Shown piece by piece: positions 44,601-53,141 of a DNA stretch of 64,000 nucleotides. This stretch comes from Bacteroidales bacterium (GTDB lineage Bacteria; Bacteroidota; Bacteroidia; Bacteroidales; F082): contig JAKIVD010000006.1 of NCBI GenBank assembly GCA_021647205.1, forward strand, positions 85,781 to 149,780. The letters are read 5' to 3'. Under the pieces are notes generated by a model. It saw only the letters and a program-made list of their open reading frames with translations, did no database searches and had not been told where the DNA came from. The position numbers were made by a program, and so were the translations under genes. Within the stretch, counting starts at the first letter, position 1; each line of letters opens with the position of its first letter.

Positions 44601-44644
44601 AAGTAATATTTCTGGGCAAAAATGTCTTTTTCCGAAGGGATCAT
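41621..44644 (-). CDS. Receiver plus PEP-synthase-like nucleotide-binding protein
   Basis: 1007 residues from the ATG at 44644; longer starts at 44698 and 44761 enter repeat-like DNA and are rejected. Residues about 20-170 resemble a receiver that lacks the phospho-acceptor Asp (NLVITML). Residues about 175-330 are a second receiver with LVEDN, the Asp in GVISDITYARNG and the Lys in GFIDKNS. The remainder is the PEP-synthase/PPDK N-terminal ATP-grasp fold: GGKARGLAFLNSL, VAIRSSSLLEDSHYQPFAG and LLQIRPIA. The swivelling phosphohistidine and PEP-binding domains of PEP synthase are absent. Conserved in Bacteroidota; function unknown, probably a phospho-signal-controlled kinase or phosphotransferase. 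The last 23 bases overlap the end of the convergent gene at 40585. Confidence 0.8.
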   Translation of the reverse strand: MIPSEKDIFAQKYYFNEASFSLLMRKRIYHILLISSVYDAFMLEEDGRIDEQIFYEYMSLNLRFPPRFLNATSKEEAFKVLEEEDINLVITMLSGEEKNTFRLADEIKASYPEIPVVLLTPFSREVSLKIEQHKLGSIDYIFSWLGNADLLLAIIKVIEDEMNVEYDVEEVGVQTIILVEDNIRFYSSYLPNIYKIIFKQSKSFMTEGLNEHQKMLRARGRPKILLATNYEDAVKLYEKYKNNLLGVISDITYARNGVKDSAAGIRLFEKIKNDNKYMPLLLQSSEPENRARAKALRVGFIDKNSKSLTYELREFIKEYFAFGDFVFKDPKTGEEVARARSLRDLQEKIYQIPENSLRYHIERDHISKWLRARALFSIASLFKSVSTSDFDDCHAIKDFIFHTIANFRITKARGVISQFNRETFDEYFTISRIGEGSIGGKARGLAFLNSLIKRNSLYNKYENIDITIPKTIVLGTDIFDEFMEDNKLYTIALSDKYSDEEILDYFVRAHLPARVNEDLRTIVSLVDRPVAIRSSSLLEDSHYQPFAGIYNTYMIPLVSSDYHKMFNMLKASIKSVYASAFYKDSKAYMQATANIIDEEKMAIVLQTVCGSAYGDHFYPTLSGVARSLDYYPIHPEKPEDGTASIALGLGKYIVDGGLALRFSPKYPKKALQTSTAEMALKETQKHFFALNMDYQQFTTSPDDSANLLKLRIKQAEKDGSIRQIASTYDMQNQLIRDGYNYDGKKLITFANILKHNTFPLAEILREVLTLGEREMGNPIEIEFVVDLNPGPGKKVSFNLLQIRPIALREESVHINIKKIKKKDTLIISEAALGNGVIDDVFDLVYIKPQNFDAAHNDETARMIAAVNEKFLKENKSYILIGPGRWGSADPWLGIPVKWPQISAARLIIESGLENYRIDPSQGTHFFQNLTSFRVGYFTINPFIDDGFYDLEYLDKAEAVFENEVIRHVRFDKPLIIKIDGKKNLGLVFKPGVSWDGDAAGFIYSGSA

Positions 44645-44817
44645 TTTAGTTGGTTTTTTTAATTTATGTAGTCTTGTTATTCCGGTTTTTAAAAACATGG
44701 TTTGACCCACGCCCGCCTGTGCAGCCGTTTCGGCAGGCAGTCCGTTCAGGAAGGGGTGCACATGGTCGAAAGCTGTTCATTTATTTTGCGCTTTTATGGT
44801 GAGCGATATATTACAAT

Positions 44818-44901
44818 CATTTCAACAAGTTTGAACCGGAGAGGGGGCGTCCTTCCCCTTCAGGGAAGTTTGTCCGGCAGACAGGCTGGGGTTGGGCTTT
44901 C
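44818..44901. repeat. Intergenic repeat-like stretch
   Basis: The 277-base gap 44645-44921 is rich in GGCAGGCAGT, CTTCCCCTTCAGGGAAG (a short hairpin) and CAGGCTGGGGTTGGGCTTTC words. Their look is that of the dispersed Bacteroidota intergenic elements also seen near 32174. No gene is evident there. Confidence 0.35.
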
Positions 44902-44921
44902 ATTGTCAAAACATCAAAAAC

Positions 44922-47900
44922 TCAATAAAAGAAATCCGCCAGCTTCTTCAGGTCTCCCTTTATGACTTTCCCGTCAAGTTTGACTATTGAGCCTTCTTCG
45001 ATCAGCATTTCCGTTTTGGGACGGATGATTTTTGTGTTTTTCAGGATGAGTGTGGCCGGGCCGTACTCCGGTTTTTTCTGAAGCAGTACCAAAGCGTAGT
45101 TGCAATCCCTGACCTCTGAACCCGTTACTTCAACGACTGACAAATCTTTAGATGCCAGCCCGATATTGGCATTCACAATTGTTGTGCCCTCCACCTTCAA
45201 CTGCGATTCTTCCCCCCCGCTGATTCCTTTGTCCTGAACTTCTTCGATGCGTGTATTGCGAATGGTAATCCGGCTTCCCGAAAAGTCGATGGCATCGTTG
45301 CCGATATTTGTAAAAACCGAGTTAGAAACCAATCCGGTACTAAAGTCAGAATCAAAGGCATCACCATAAATATGATCGAATGTTGATTGGTCGAGATGAA
45401 AATCGGAACGGATAACATTGAGGGCATCCTCGCACTGGTTGCGGTAAAACGTGACGTGCTTGAGGTCTACATCCGATTCGTAGAAGGTCAGGGCACCTGT
45501 TAGCGTCCATCCTTTCAAATCGAGTGTATTCATCGTTTCAAAAACAACATGATCCAGTTTCGATCGCTCCCCGGCCTGAAGGACGGTAAAGCCGTGGGCC
45601 GAAAAATCCGACGAATATATTTTTACAGGTTGTTGCTCGGTTCCCTCCATAAAAACAGGCGAGTAGGAAAGAAAGAGTGCTTTGTTCACCAGGTCAATTG
45701 TTGTTCCCGCTTTAAAATGGACTTTATAGCCTTCAGGGATAACCACCGGGAAATCAATTTGCATACTGTCGTTGCGGAGGTAAAGGTCTTTGCCCACCAG
45801 CCGGTCAAAGACAAGCGGATTGTCAAGGTTTACCTGTGCCATGAGTTCCTGTTGCGGGGTGAGGCCTTCGGGATATGGCCAGGGGCGAACAGGTATAACA
45901 TAAGTATCAAAACGGCCTTCCACCATAAAAAACAAGAAGTTTGACGCCGTATCGGTTTCGAATTCCAGTTCACGGATGGTATCGCCGAAAAAAGCATTTA
46001 ATTTTGGTTCGGGGTGCAGGAAAAACCGGATGTATTTATTTTTTTTACCCGTACCCAATAAAACAATCCGGCGCTGCGTATAATTAAAAACCCTGATAAG
46101 TATGCTGTCGCCACGAACTTCTTCACGGAAAGCATTCACATAAAATTCAGGGGTATTCTCAAAGACAGTGGTGTCGGAATAATGCTTTTCTCTTACCTTT
46201 AGCGAAAACCCCGGCCGGTGGTGAACGGCGAAAATGGTGTCTTTGAGCCGCGGGAGGTAAGCACGGATACTTTCGGCACTACGGCGGTAGAAAGAAGTAT
46301 CGAAATGGACATAAGGAAATTCGAGGTTGATCAGCGAATCGTATTTTTTAATCTCCGGCATAAGTTCATTGATGGATTCAGCTATAAAATCCGGATGGCT
46401 GAATTTTGCGAGGTAATACAGGTACCTGTCTGTAAATACCGAATCCAGCAACAGGCTCTCCATCAGGTATTGTCCATAGGCAATGGTTTCACCACCGGTC
46501 AATGCTTTCCAGGCAAAATTGTTTTCAAGACCAGTTTGCGGGCTGGAATAATCGGCGTAGCCATCAAAGGCAATGGGTTCCAGTTTGCAGATAACCGGAT
46601 TAAAATAGTAGCGGTGGTTGTGCCAGGCCATTCCGTGCCGTGCCTGGTTCAGCTCGAGCATGGCATAGTGGGCGGCCAGTTTGTCAATGTCAAAAATATC
46701 GGCCGGTGGGCGTTCGTGGTTTCTGTACTGCTGAAATAATTTCTGCGCATTGACAAACTGGGCGAGCAAAACCGGGTTGTCAACTGTTCTGCCAACCTTA
46801 AAAGGCCTGATTACCGAGGCTTCGAGAAAAGGGAGCGCCCGTTCTACTCCCAGCACGTTCACCTGTTTACGACCCTGCCAGAAAGGCTCTTCCGAAAATC
46901 TGATAATCGGGCCTTCGCGCCGTTTGCGCCACTCGAGCAATTGTTTCATAAAGTGTTCTTCCCAAGCATAAAACCCGCGGTTTTCATTGTTTAACATCAG
47001 CGGTGTAAAACCAAACCTCGTTGTCAGGATATCTGTTTTTTGACACATGCGGTGGGCCACCCATTCCCACAAATAGTTACGGGTTTCGGGCGTTTGTACC
47101 GAGAACTCACGCATCCGGTTCCAGCTTGCGCTCTTCCGCATCTTTATCCTGAACGACCATTTGTTTCCTTTTAAATGATCGAGCCAATCGCCTTTAAGGC
47201 GCAATTTGGCTTTCATCATTTTACCTTTCCCGAAAACAATACCTTTTACCCAGTCGTCGTCTTCGGTTTGCAGAATGCCTTTTTCAAAGGCCCTTTTCCG
47301 TTTGTCAAGTAATTTCAGGTATTGAGAAGTGTCAAGTACAATCGACAGCGGCTCTTCTTTGTAGGAAGGATACCTTTTGTGGGGAAGCCGTTCCAGGACA
47401 AGCTCATCGAAATAAACCGTGTCGGAACCGTTGTTCCACACGTAAAAATTAATCTGATTGGAATGAAACCCGGGTGGTGAATACACTTCCATTTCCAATC
47501 TTTCCCAACCGTTTTCACCGGTTTCAACCGGATTGCCATCCGCCTGATAAAGTAGTTTCGGCGTTTCCGAAGCAGCCACCAGCACCCCTTTTCCATCCTT
47601 TGATTTCCGCCACACACTAATCTTAAAATACCAGTCGGGCCCGATATTTTTCATTTTATAGGTAAAGGCAAAGGCCCTGTCGGGAGTAACATAAACGGCG
47701 TATTTTCCGGAACGGACTTGTTTCGTCGTTTGTTTATTTCCTCCGGAAAGCAGACGGGAAGAATTATTCTCATCAATAAACTTGTCTCCCTTCTTGTTCA
47801 ATTTCTCAGCTCCGCAAATCAATTTCGTGTCCGGTGGAAATTCAGGCTGCCGCACACACGAAAGGAGCGCGCCCGCACTCAGGATCAGCAGGAGAACAAA

Positions 47901-47924
47901 GGGTCTTATTGTTGTTTTCGCCAA
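44922..47924 (-). CDS. CotH-kinase-like lipoprotein fused to a right-handed beta-helix
   Basis: 1000 residues. Lipoprotein signal (LLLILSAGALLSC). An N-terminal carbohydrate-binding-like jelly roll (about 35-190) is followed by a CotH-like kinase domain (about 190-560). The latter shows AKLRLKGDWLDHLKGNKWS, RGFYAWEEHFMKQLLE and KLEPIAFDGYAD, the last in the place of the CotH metal-binding DxD loop. The C-terminal about 300 residues are parallel beta-helix rungs (SPVFMEGTEQQPVKIYS, NDAIDFSGSRITIRNTRIEE). CotH-like kinases phosphorylate spore-coat proteins in Bacillus; here an outer-surface anchored kinase with a binding helix is inferred. Divergent from the next gene across 122 bases, with a minus-strand TATCTTTG at 47957-47950. 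Confidence 0.75.
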   Translation of the reverse strand: MAKTTIRPFVLLLILSAGALLSCVRQPEFPPDTKLICGAEKLNKKGDKFIDENNSSRLLSGGNKQTTKQVRSGKYAVYVTPDRAFAFTYKMKNIGPDWYFKISVWRKSKDGKGVLVAASETPKLLYQADGNPVETGENGWERLEMEVYSPPGFHSNQINFYVWNNGSDTVYFDELVLERLPHKRYPSYKEEPLSIVLDTSQYLKLLDKRKRAFEKGILQTEDDDWVKGIVFGKGKMMKAKLRLKGDWLDHLKGNKWSFRIKMRKSASWNRMREFSVQTPETRNYLWEWVAHRMCQKTDILTTRFGFTPLMLNNENRGFYAWEEHFMKQLLEWRKRREGPIIRFSEEPFWQGRKQVNVLGVERALPFLEASVIRPFKVGRTVDNPVLLAQFVNAQKLFQQYRNHERPPADIFDIDKLAAHYAMLELNQARHGMAWHNHRYYFNPVICKLEPIAFDGYADYSSPQTGLENNFAWKALTGGETIAYGQYLMESLLLDSVFTDRYLYYLAKFSHPDFIAESINELMPEIKKYDSLINLEFPYVHFDTSFYRRSAESIRAYLPRLKDTIFAVHHRPGFSLKVREKHYSDTTVFENTPEFYVNAFREEVRGDSILIRVFNYTQRRIVLLGTGKKNKYIRFFLHPEPKLNAFFGDTIRELEFETDTASNFLFFMVEGRFDTYVIPVRPWPYPEGLTPQQELMAQVNLDNPLVFDRLVGKDLYLRNDSMQIDFPVVIPEGYKVHFKAGTTIDLVNKALFLSYSPVFMEGTEQQPVKIYSSDFSAHGFTVLQAGERSKLDHVVFETMNTLDLKGWTLTGALTFYESDVDLKHVTFYRNQCEDALNVIRSDFHLDQSTFDHIYGDAFDSDFSTGLVSNSVFTNIGNDAIDFSGSRITIRNTRIEEVQDKGISGGEESQLKVEGTTIVNANIGLASKDLSVVEVTGSEVRDCNYALVLLQKKPEYGPATLILKNTKIIRPKTEMLIEEGSIVKLDGKVIKGDLKKLADFFY

Positions 47925-48046
47925 AATAAATCCGGTTGGTTTGAAGGGGCAAAGATAAGTGAAATTCGGGCTGTTTATTACTTCTTTTGATCAGGCTGCA
48001 ACATTTAGAAATTTAGTAATTTTGAATCATAAGTATATGTTGAAAA

Positions 48047-49501
48047 ATGCGAAGCTGTTTCATTATTTTTTTTTGGATTTTCGGCCTTTACGCGGCCTGG
48101 GGGCAAGAACTGCCCGGCCCCACGTTTGGGGGCCAAGACAATGATATCGGGTATTCATTGTGTACTACTTCAGACGGCGGCTATTTAATCGTTGGATCCA
48201 GTAGGAGCCAGGGTGCGGGCAGTGAAGACATATACATTATTAAACTTAGTATTTATGGCAAATTGCAATGGTCAAAAATTTACGGATGGGAGCATTATGA
48301 TATTCCGAAGTCGGTAATTCCCCTCAAAGACGGCTTCCTCCTTACAGCTTACAGCTGGGATTACGGTACACAGGCGTCTGATATTCAGCTTTTGAAAATT
48401 GACAGGAACGGTGAAATAGTTTTCAGGCAACTTTATGGGACACAGGCACTTGATGCCGGACACAGGGTAATACAATCAACTGATGGCGGCTACCTTATTC
48501 TTGGTTACACGCGGGGAATAGAACCCAGGGGTGATTTTATCCTGATTAAAACCGATAGCATGGGCAATGAGCTGTGGAGGCAGAACTACGGAACCAACAT
48601 GGACGACATTGCTTTCGGCCTGTATCAGAATGACGACGGGAACATATTGATTTTGGGATCAATTGGAAGCTTTTACTACAGTGTGCACTACAATTTCCAT
48701 AACCATGATGCCGATATGCTTCTTATTCAAACAGACCCAAACGGCAACGAACTTTGGCGAAAAACCTATGGTGAAGACGGCCATGACCTGGGTTTCGCTA
48801 TCAAACCATCTCCTGATGGCGGTTATTATTTGTTCGGGTCGAGCCAAAGTTTTGGGGCAAACAGTTTCGACATGCTTCTGGTTAAGGTTGACGAATCGGG
48901 CAGCGAAGAATGGCACCGCCTTTATGGCGGTGATGAATACGAATACGGCCTTTCGATGGATGTGAGCTCTGAGAATGAACTTTTTTTGTTCGGTACTACA
49001 AAATCATTCGGATACGGTAATTCAGCCGATTATTACCTCCTTAAAACTGATGCAGAGGGAGATATTATTTGGCAAACCACTCTTGGCGGAAATGATGCGG
49101 ATTTTGGAAATACCGTAGTTGCTACCGCTGATAGTGGTTGTGCCGTGATTGGCGCCACCAAAAGTTTTGGCGAAGGGGAGCAGGACTTGCTTTTTGTGAA
49201 GTTGGACAAAGACGGAGTAATCGAAAACTTATTGAACGATACGGGTGACTGTTTTTCCACCACGAGCCTCATTTATCCTAACCCTGCAACTCATTCGGGC
49301 CAGCTAAAGTTGAGCGGGGGTTCAACTCATTACAAAATGGACTTGGTGGCCATGGACGGAAGCCTTGTGCGATCGTATGAATTGCGTTCCCCGGATTATC
49401 GGTTCAGCGTAGAACACCTTGCTTCCGGAATGTACTTTTACAGGATATCACGTCCAGATAAAGAAGGGCAGTTTTTTATGGGAAAATTATTGGTTCACTA
49501 A
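48047..49501 (+). CDS. Seven-bladed beta-propeller T9SS type A protein
   Basis: 484 residues. Signal peptide about 1-19 (ends AWGQ). About seven repeats of roughly 45-55 residues carry DGGYLIVGSS - D-x-x-L/I-x-K-x-D-x-x-G-x-x-x-W-x-x-x-YG, as in delta-60-type propellers. The last 65 residues are a T9SS type A domain (SLIYPNPATHSGQLKLSGG, GMYFYRI, FMGKLLVH). A TAATTTTG at 48017-48024 may be its -7 element. An extracellular binding or scaffold protein is inferred; no catalytic residues seen. Confidence 0.85.
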   Translation: MRSCFIIFFWIFGLYAAWGQELPGPTFGGQDNDIGYSLCTTSDGGYLIVGSSRSQGAGSEDIYIIKLSIYGKLQWSKIYGWEHYDIPKSVIPLKDGFLLTAYSWDYGTQASDIQLLKIDRNGEIVFRQLYGTQALDAGHRVIQSTDGGYLILGYTRGIEPRGDFILIKTDSMGNELWRQNYGTNMDDIAFGLYQNDDGNILILGSIGSFYYSVHYNFHNHDADMLLIQTDPNGNELWRKTYGEDGHDLGFAIKPSPDGGYYLFGSSQSFGANSFDMLLVKVDESGSEEWHRLYGGDEYEYGLSMDVSSENELFLFGTTKSFGYGNSADYYLLKTDAEGDIIWQTTLGGNDADFGNTVVATADSGCAVIGATKSFGEGEQDLLFVKLDKDGVIENLLNDTGDCFSTTSLIYPNPATHSGQLKLSGGSTHYKMDLVAMDGSLVRSYELRSPDYRFSVEHLASGMYFYRISRPDKEGQFFMGKLLVH

Positions 49502-49505
49502 TAGT

Positions 49506-50354
49506 TTACTGTGCAAGCAGTAGTGAATCAAGGTTGTGAAAACCATATTTCAGGGTATCGCCAATCTTGTTCAAAATCAATACCATATCATCTGGTTCGT
49601 TGTGGTACAAGCCGCAGCCCAGAAAAAGGATACCGTCATCAGAAAACATCTCAAATGTCTTTGCCCCGGCACCCATGTCCCCTAAAATGCAAATAACTTT
49701 TATCCCTTTGTTCTTTACTTTAATAAGTAAAGGGTAAACATGGTTTAAAAAAGTGCTGTTCACATCATAGCAATTCGAATTCCAGAATTCCAAATCGCTA
49801 TGGGCGTATGCACCGGGATACGGCAGGCCGGGCACATTCTTCCAAAGGCCATGATGCATGATTAATATGAGATAGTCAGACTGCTGAACCGTATCACAAA
49901 CATTTTCAATAATCGTATTTTGATTGTCCAGCATTTCGCAATCTACAGGCAGAATGTTGGTGTTCATTACGATGCGTGTTATGCCATGACTCGAAAAAGC
50001 GTAATAAGTATTCCTTCCGGAAAACTTACGGTACCACTCCCAGTTGCCATTTCGGGCATCGTGATTACCGAGTGCCCAGTGCGTTTCCGGGTTTCCCAAA
50101 TCGAAAATACTGTCAATGTATTGTACAGTCGAATAATTCAGCATGGCTTCCCCACAAACATCACCGCCCAGCCAAACACCGTTATAAACAGAAAAATCCA
50201 TTTGCTCAACCCGATAATCTACTTTATCACCCGGAGGGCTGCTTTGCTTTAAATGACCCAGAAAAATATAGCTAACCGTATCCTGACCTTGTAAAACACA
50301 AACGCTGGAAAAGATAATAACCAGGATAGCCAGCAGACTGTTTTTTACTTCCAT
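49506..50354 (-). CDS. Secreted calcineurin-like metallophosphoesterase
   Basis: 282 residues with a signal peptide (about 1-23, ends LQGQ). Phosphoesterase metal motifs are partly kept: GGDVCGE, GNHDARNG and IMHHGLW, then CILGDMGAG. The first motif, usually D-x-H, reads FLGHLKQ, so one metal ligand may be missing or displaced. It would act outside the cytoplasm on a phosphoester of unknown identity. Convergent with the propeller gene (4 bases between). Confidence 0.75.
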   Translation of the reverse strand: MEVKNSLLAILVIIFSSVCVLQGQDTVSYIFLGHLKQSSPPGDKVDYRVEQMDFSVYNGVWLGGDVCGEAMLNYSTVQYIDSIFDLGNPETHWALGNHDARNGNWEWYRKFSGRNTYYAFSSHGITRIVMNTNILPVDCEMLDNQNTIIENVCDTVQQSDYLILIMHHGLWKNVPGLPYPGAYAHSDLEFWNSNCYDVNSTFLNHVYPLLIKVKNKGIKVICILGDMGAGAKTFEMFSDDGILFLGCGLYHNEPDDMVLILNKIGDTLKYGFHNLDSLLLAQ

Positions 50355-50556
50355 ATTGTCATTCTCAAAATAATTTCTAAAATTAGAATTTTTAGTTCTC
50401 CCTTGAATCGTTTTGTTTAAAAACTTTCATTGTTCTTTTCTCCCGCACCACACTTTTAACGTTTAATTATATTGACCGGAGGAATTTCTTTTCAATTATC
50501 CTATCCCCCTCTTGACTTAAACTCTTGTCATTTTCTAAACTTCCTGCCAGACACTC

Positions 50557-50584
50557 TTGTATCAGCTCATTTTTTCTAACTTTG
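50557..50584 (+). promoter_or_regulatory. Promoter of the cyclophilin-pheS operon
   Basis: TTG (50557-50559), 17 bases, TAACTTTG (50577-50584) fits the Bacteroidota pattern and precedes the ATG at 50612 by 27 bases. Confidence 0.6.
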
Positions 50585-50611
50585 CCCGTTCATTTTTAAT
50601 TTATTTCAAGC

Positions 50612-51154
50612 ATGAAAAAAATACTGTTAATTGCAAGTTTAATTTTAAGCATTCAACTGATGTCTCAATCAACAAAACCTGAAACCCTGGTGGTTTTCCA
50701 TACAACAATGGGTGACATTACCGCCAAACTGTACAATGACACCCCCCTGCACCGCGATAATTTTATCAAATTGATAAATGAAGGCTGGTACGAAGATTCC
50801 CCCTTTCACCGCGTTATCAATAATTTTATGATCCAGGGTGGCCACAATAAAGACGGGAAAGTTGACCCCGGTTACACAATCCCTGCAGAGATTCTTCCCA
50901 ACCATAAACACAAAAAGGGCGCTTTGGCAGCAGCACGGCAGGGAGACCAGATAAACCCTGAAAAAAGATCTTCGGGCTGTCAGTTTTACATTGTACAAAA
51001 TGATAATGGCACACCCCATCTTGATGGCAATTATACTGTTTTTGGTGAAGTGCTGGATGGTTTCGATGTGATTGACAAAATTGCCGGTACAGAAACCGGC
51101 CGGGGCGATAATCCAGTCGTTCCCATTACAATGACTATTGAGATTCCGGAGTAA
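50612..51154 (+). CDS. Cyclophilin-type peptidyl-prolyl isomerase
   Basis: 180 residues with a signal peptide (about 1-18, ends LMSQ), so periplasmic. The cyclophilin core is intact: SPFHRVINNFMIQGG (catalytic Arg in HRV), KRSSGCQFYIVQND in place of the usual NGSQFFI, and FGEVLDGFDVIDKI. It speeds prolyl cis-trans turns during folding of exported proteins. The stop is 3 bases from the pheS start, so the two are cotranscribed. Confidence 0.93.
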   Translation: MKKILLIASLILSIQLMSQSTKPETLVVFHTTMGDITAKLYNDTPLHRDNFIKLINEGWYEDSPFHRVINNFMIQGGHNKDGKVDPGYTIPAEILPNHKHKKGALAAARQGDQINPEKRSSGCQFYIVQNDNGTPHLDGNYTVFGEVLDGFDVIDKIAGTETGRGDNPVVPITMTIEIPE

Positions 51155-51157
51155 ACC

Positions 51158-52177
51158 ATGAAAAATAAAATTGAAAAATATTTAACGGAGGTTCAGTCTT
51201 TCGAGGCAAACAGCCTGGAACAACTCGAAGCTTTCAGGATAAAGTTTCTGAGCAAAAAAGGTTTGGTTCCGCTCTTGTTCGCCGATTTTAAGCTCGTTGC
51301 CCCCGAAGACAGAAAAGAGATGGGGCAACTCATCAACTCCCTGAAAACAGCCGTTCAGGAAAAGATAATAACCTTAAAGCAATTGCTGGAAAACCAGACT
51401 GACAAGCAAGCATCGGGTCTGGACCTCAGTTTACCTGCAACCGGTTCGCCGGGGACACGCCATCCATTGTCGATTGTGCGCAACGAAATCATCGATATTT
51501 TTTCACGTATCGGGTTTACTGTTTCCGAAGGGCCCGAAATTGAAGACGACTTTCACAATTTTACGGCGTTAAATTTCCCGCCCAACCACCCGGCGCGCGA
51601 CATGCAGGACACTTTTTTCATCGAAAAAGACCCCGACATCGCCCTGCGCACCCACACTTCTTCGGTACAGGTTAGGGTTATGGAGAGCAGCGAAGCCCCT
51701 ATCCGGACCATTTCCCCCGGCAGGGTTTTCCGCAACGAAGCCATTTCTGCCCGGGCACATTGTATTTTTCACCAGGTTGAGGGGCTTTATATCGATACGG
51801 ATGTTTCTTTCGCCGACCTGAAACACACCCTGTTTTATTTTGCCAAAGAAATGTTTGGCGAAACGACCAAAACACGTTTCCGCCCGTCTTACTTCCCCTT
51901 TACCGAACCTTCGGCAGAGATGGATATTTCGTGTAATATTTGTGGGGGGAAAGGCTGCAATATTTGCAAGTACACCGGCTGGGTAGAGATTCTCGGCTGC
52001 GGGATGGTCGATCCCAATGTGCTGGAAGCCTGTCGTATCGACAGTAAGAAATTTACGGGATTTGCTTTCGGGATGGGCATTGAACGGATTGCAATGCTGA
52101 AATACCAGATCAATGACTTGCGTTTGTTCTTTGAGAATGACCTCCGGTTTTTAAGGCAGTTCGTTTCGGCAGAATAA
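51158..52177 (+). CDS. pheS: Phenylalanyl-tRNA synthetase alpha subunit
   Basis: 339 residues, normal for PheS. Class II motif 2 (GRVFRNEAISARAHCIFHQVEG region), the zinc-like Cys set CNICGGKGCNIC, and motif 3 (FGMGIERIAMLKY) with the conserved ending NDLRFLRQF. The N-terminal coiled coil for tRNA binding is present. The catalytic alpha subunit charges tRNA-Phe with PheT; pheT is not in the window. Confidence 0.97.
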   Translation: MKNKIEKYLTEVQSFEANSLEQLEAFRIKFLSKKGLVPLLFADFKLVAPEDRKEMGQLINSLKTAVQEKIITLKQLLENQTDKQASGLDLSLPATGSPGTRHPLSIVRNEIIDIFSRIGFTVSEGPEIEDDFHNFTALNFPPNHPARDMQDTFFIEKDPDIALRTHTSSVQVRVMESSEAPIRTISPGRVFRNEAISARAHCIFHQVEGLYIDTDVSFADLKHTLFYFAKEMFGETTKTRFRPSYFPFTEPSAEMDISCNICGGKGCNICKYTGWVEILGCGMVDPNVLEACRIDSKKFTGFAFGMGIERIAMLKYQINDLRLFFENDLRFLRQFVSAE

Positions 52178-52193
52178 TTACCAGCCCGGCGTT

Positions 52194-52589
52194 TTATTCC
52201 TTCTCTTCCCCATCATTTTCGGTGAGCTTATCGGAGCCAAGGATTGCGTCCTGCATTGTTTTCGCTTTTTCTTTGATTTCCGGACTAATGTACGCTCTTG
52301 CATTGTTGATGGCAAATGTCAGGAGCGCAATATCGTCGGTATAGCCAATGACGGGCAAGAAATCGGTGACCAAATCGGCAGGTAAAATAAAATAGCCCAG
52401 TGCGGCGGCAAAGGCCAGTCTTACTTTTACCGGGATAGTTTTGTCTGCCATCAGGAAGTAAAGTATAAAAACGTAATACAACAAGTGATTGCCCAGGCTT
52501 CCCGAAACTTTTTTCAGTTTCCCGAACAAGTCGCCTTCGCTGTAAAATTTTGCGTAATCACTTAATTTTTTACCACGCTTCATACTCAT
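52194..52589 (-). CDS. YkvA-like DUF1232 membrane protein
   Basis: 131 residues from the ATG at 52589; a start at 52637 would overlap the upstream gene by 68 bases. Two hydrophobic segments flank the DUF1232 signature LAFAAALGYFILPADLV and LPVIGYTDDIALLTFAI. Its start overlaps the upstream stop by 20 bases. Function of the family is unknown. Confidence 0.8.
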   Translation of the reverse strand: MSMKRGKKLSDYAKFYSEGDLFGKLKKVSGSLGNHLLYYVFILYFLMADKTIPVKVRLAFAAALGYFILPADLVTDFLPVIGYTDDIALLTFAINNARAYISPEIKEKAKTMQDAILGSDKLTENDGEEKE

Positions 52590-53076
52590 TAAACGTAAAA
52601 ACCTGTTTTTTGTTTTTAAGCTTTTTAAGCGGTGCAATTACCTGCTCCATTTCGTGGAATTCGTTGCATTCAATCAACACATCCATTCCTTTAATACCTG
52701 AAATGTCCTGTTCAAAAACCCCTATTACATTTTTTATTTTGCGGATGGCAGCGGCCATGGAACGAACCTGTTCGCGGTTTGTGGTATCTTTCAGCAGGAA
52801 AAAATAATCAAAGTGCTGTAAAGCCGGCAGCAGTTTTTGTTTGGGATGGTTATTGCCAATGAGATAACAACTCAGGTATTTGTTCCCCACTTTGAAGTAG
52901 TACCATGAATAAGTGCCACCGTTCGCAGAAAGCCGCAAATCGCCGTACTTTCTTAAACGCAGGTTAAGCTGCCGGTTGATGAAAAAGGCCAGGGTGTAAT
53001 CTTTTAAAGTACTGGTAACAGACAACAGGTGATAGCCTTCAAAAAAGTTAATATTCAAAGACATTTTCTGTTTCAT
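52570..53076 (-). CDS. IPExxxVDY-family-like protein
   Basis: 168 residues, no signal peptide. The pattern GYHLLSVTSTLKDYTLAFFIN, YYFKVGNKYLSCYLIGN, HFDYFFLLKD, and a closing RKIKNVIGVFEQDISGIKGMD matches what I recall of the short IPExxxVDY family often encoded near pyruvate-kinase or rnc genes in Bacteroidota. Function unknown. The next gene overlaps its stop. Confidence 0.55.
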   Translation of the reverse strand: MKQKMSLNINFFEGYHLLSVTSTLKDYTLAFFINRQLNLRLRKYGDLRLSANGGTYSWYYFKVGNKYLSCYLIGNNHPKQKLLPALQHFDYFFLLKDTTNREQVRSMAAAIRKIKNVIGVFEQDISGIKGMDVLIECNEFHEMEQVIAPLKKLKNKKQVFTFNEYEAW

Positions 53077-53106
53077 CCGTTTAAATTTTTGAAGTAATCA
53101 TTCTGG

Positions 53107-53141
53107 TGCGTGAGCCGACGGGTTAAGCCGTTTGTGAATGG
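53107..53141. repeat. Degenerate copy of the palindromic dispersed element
   Basis: GTGCGTGAGCCGACGGGTTA, then AGCCGTTTGTGAATGG matches the 40471-40504 element (GTGTGAACCGACGGGTTA...AATGG), with the right arm of the palindrome decayed. The rest of the 260-base gap 53077-53336 shows nothing recognisable. Confidence 0.55.

Noticed and set aside
44645..44761. Longer N-terminus for the receiver/PEP-synthase-like protein
   Set aside because: The extra codons lie in repeat-like DNA and homologous proteins as I recall them start near the ATG at 44644.
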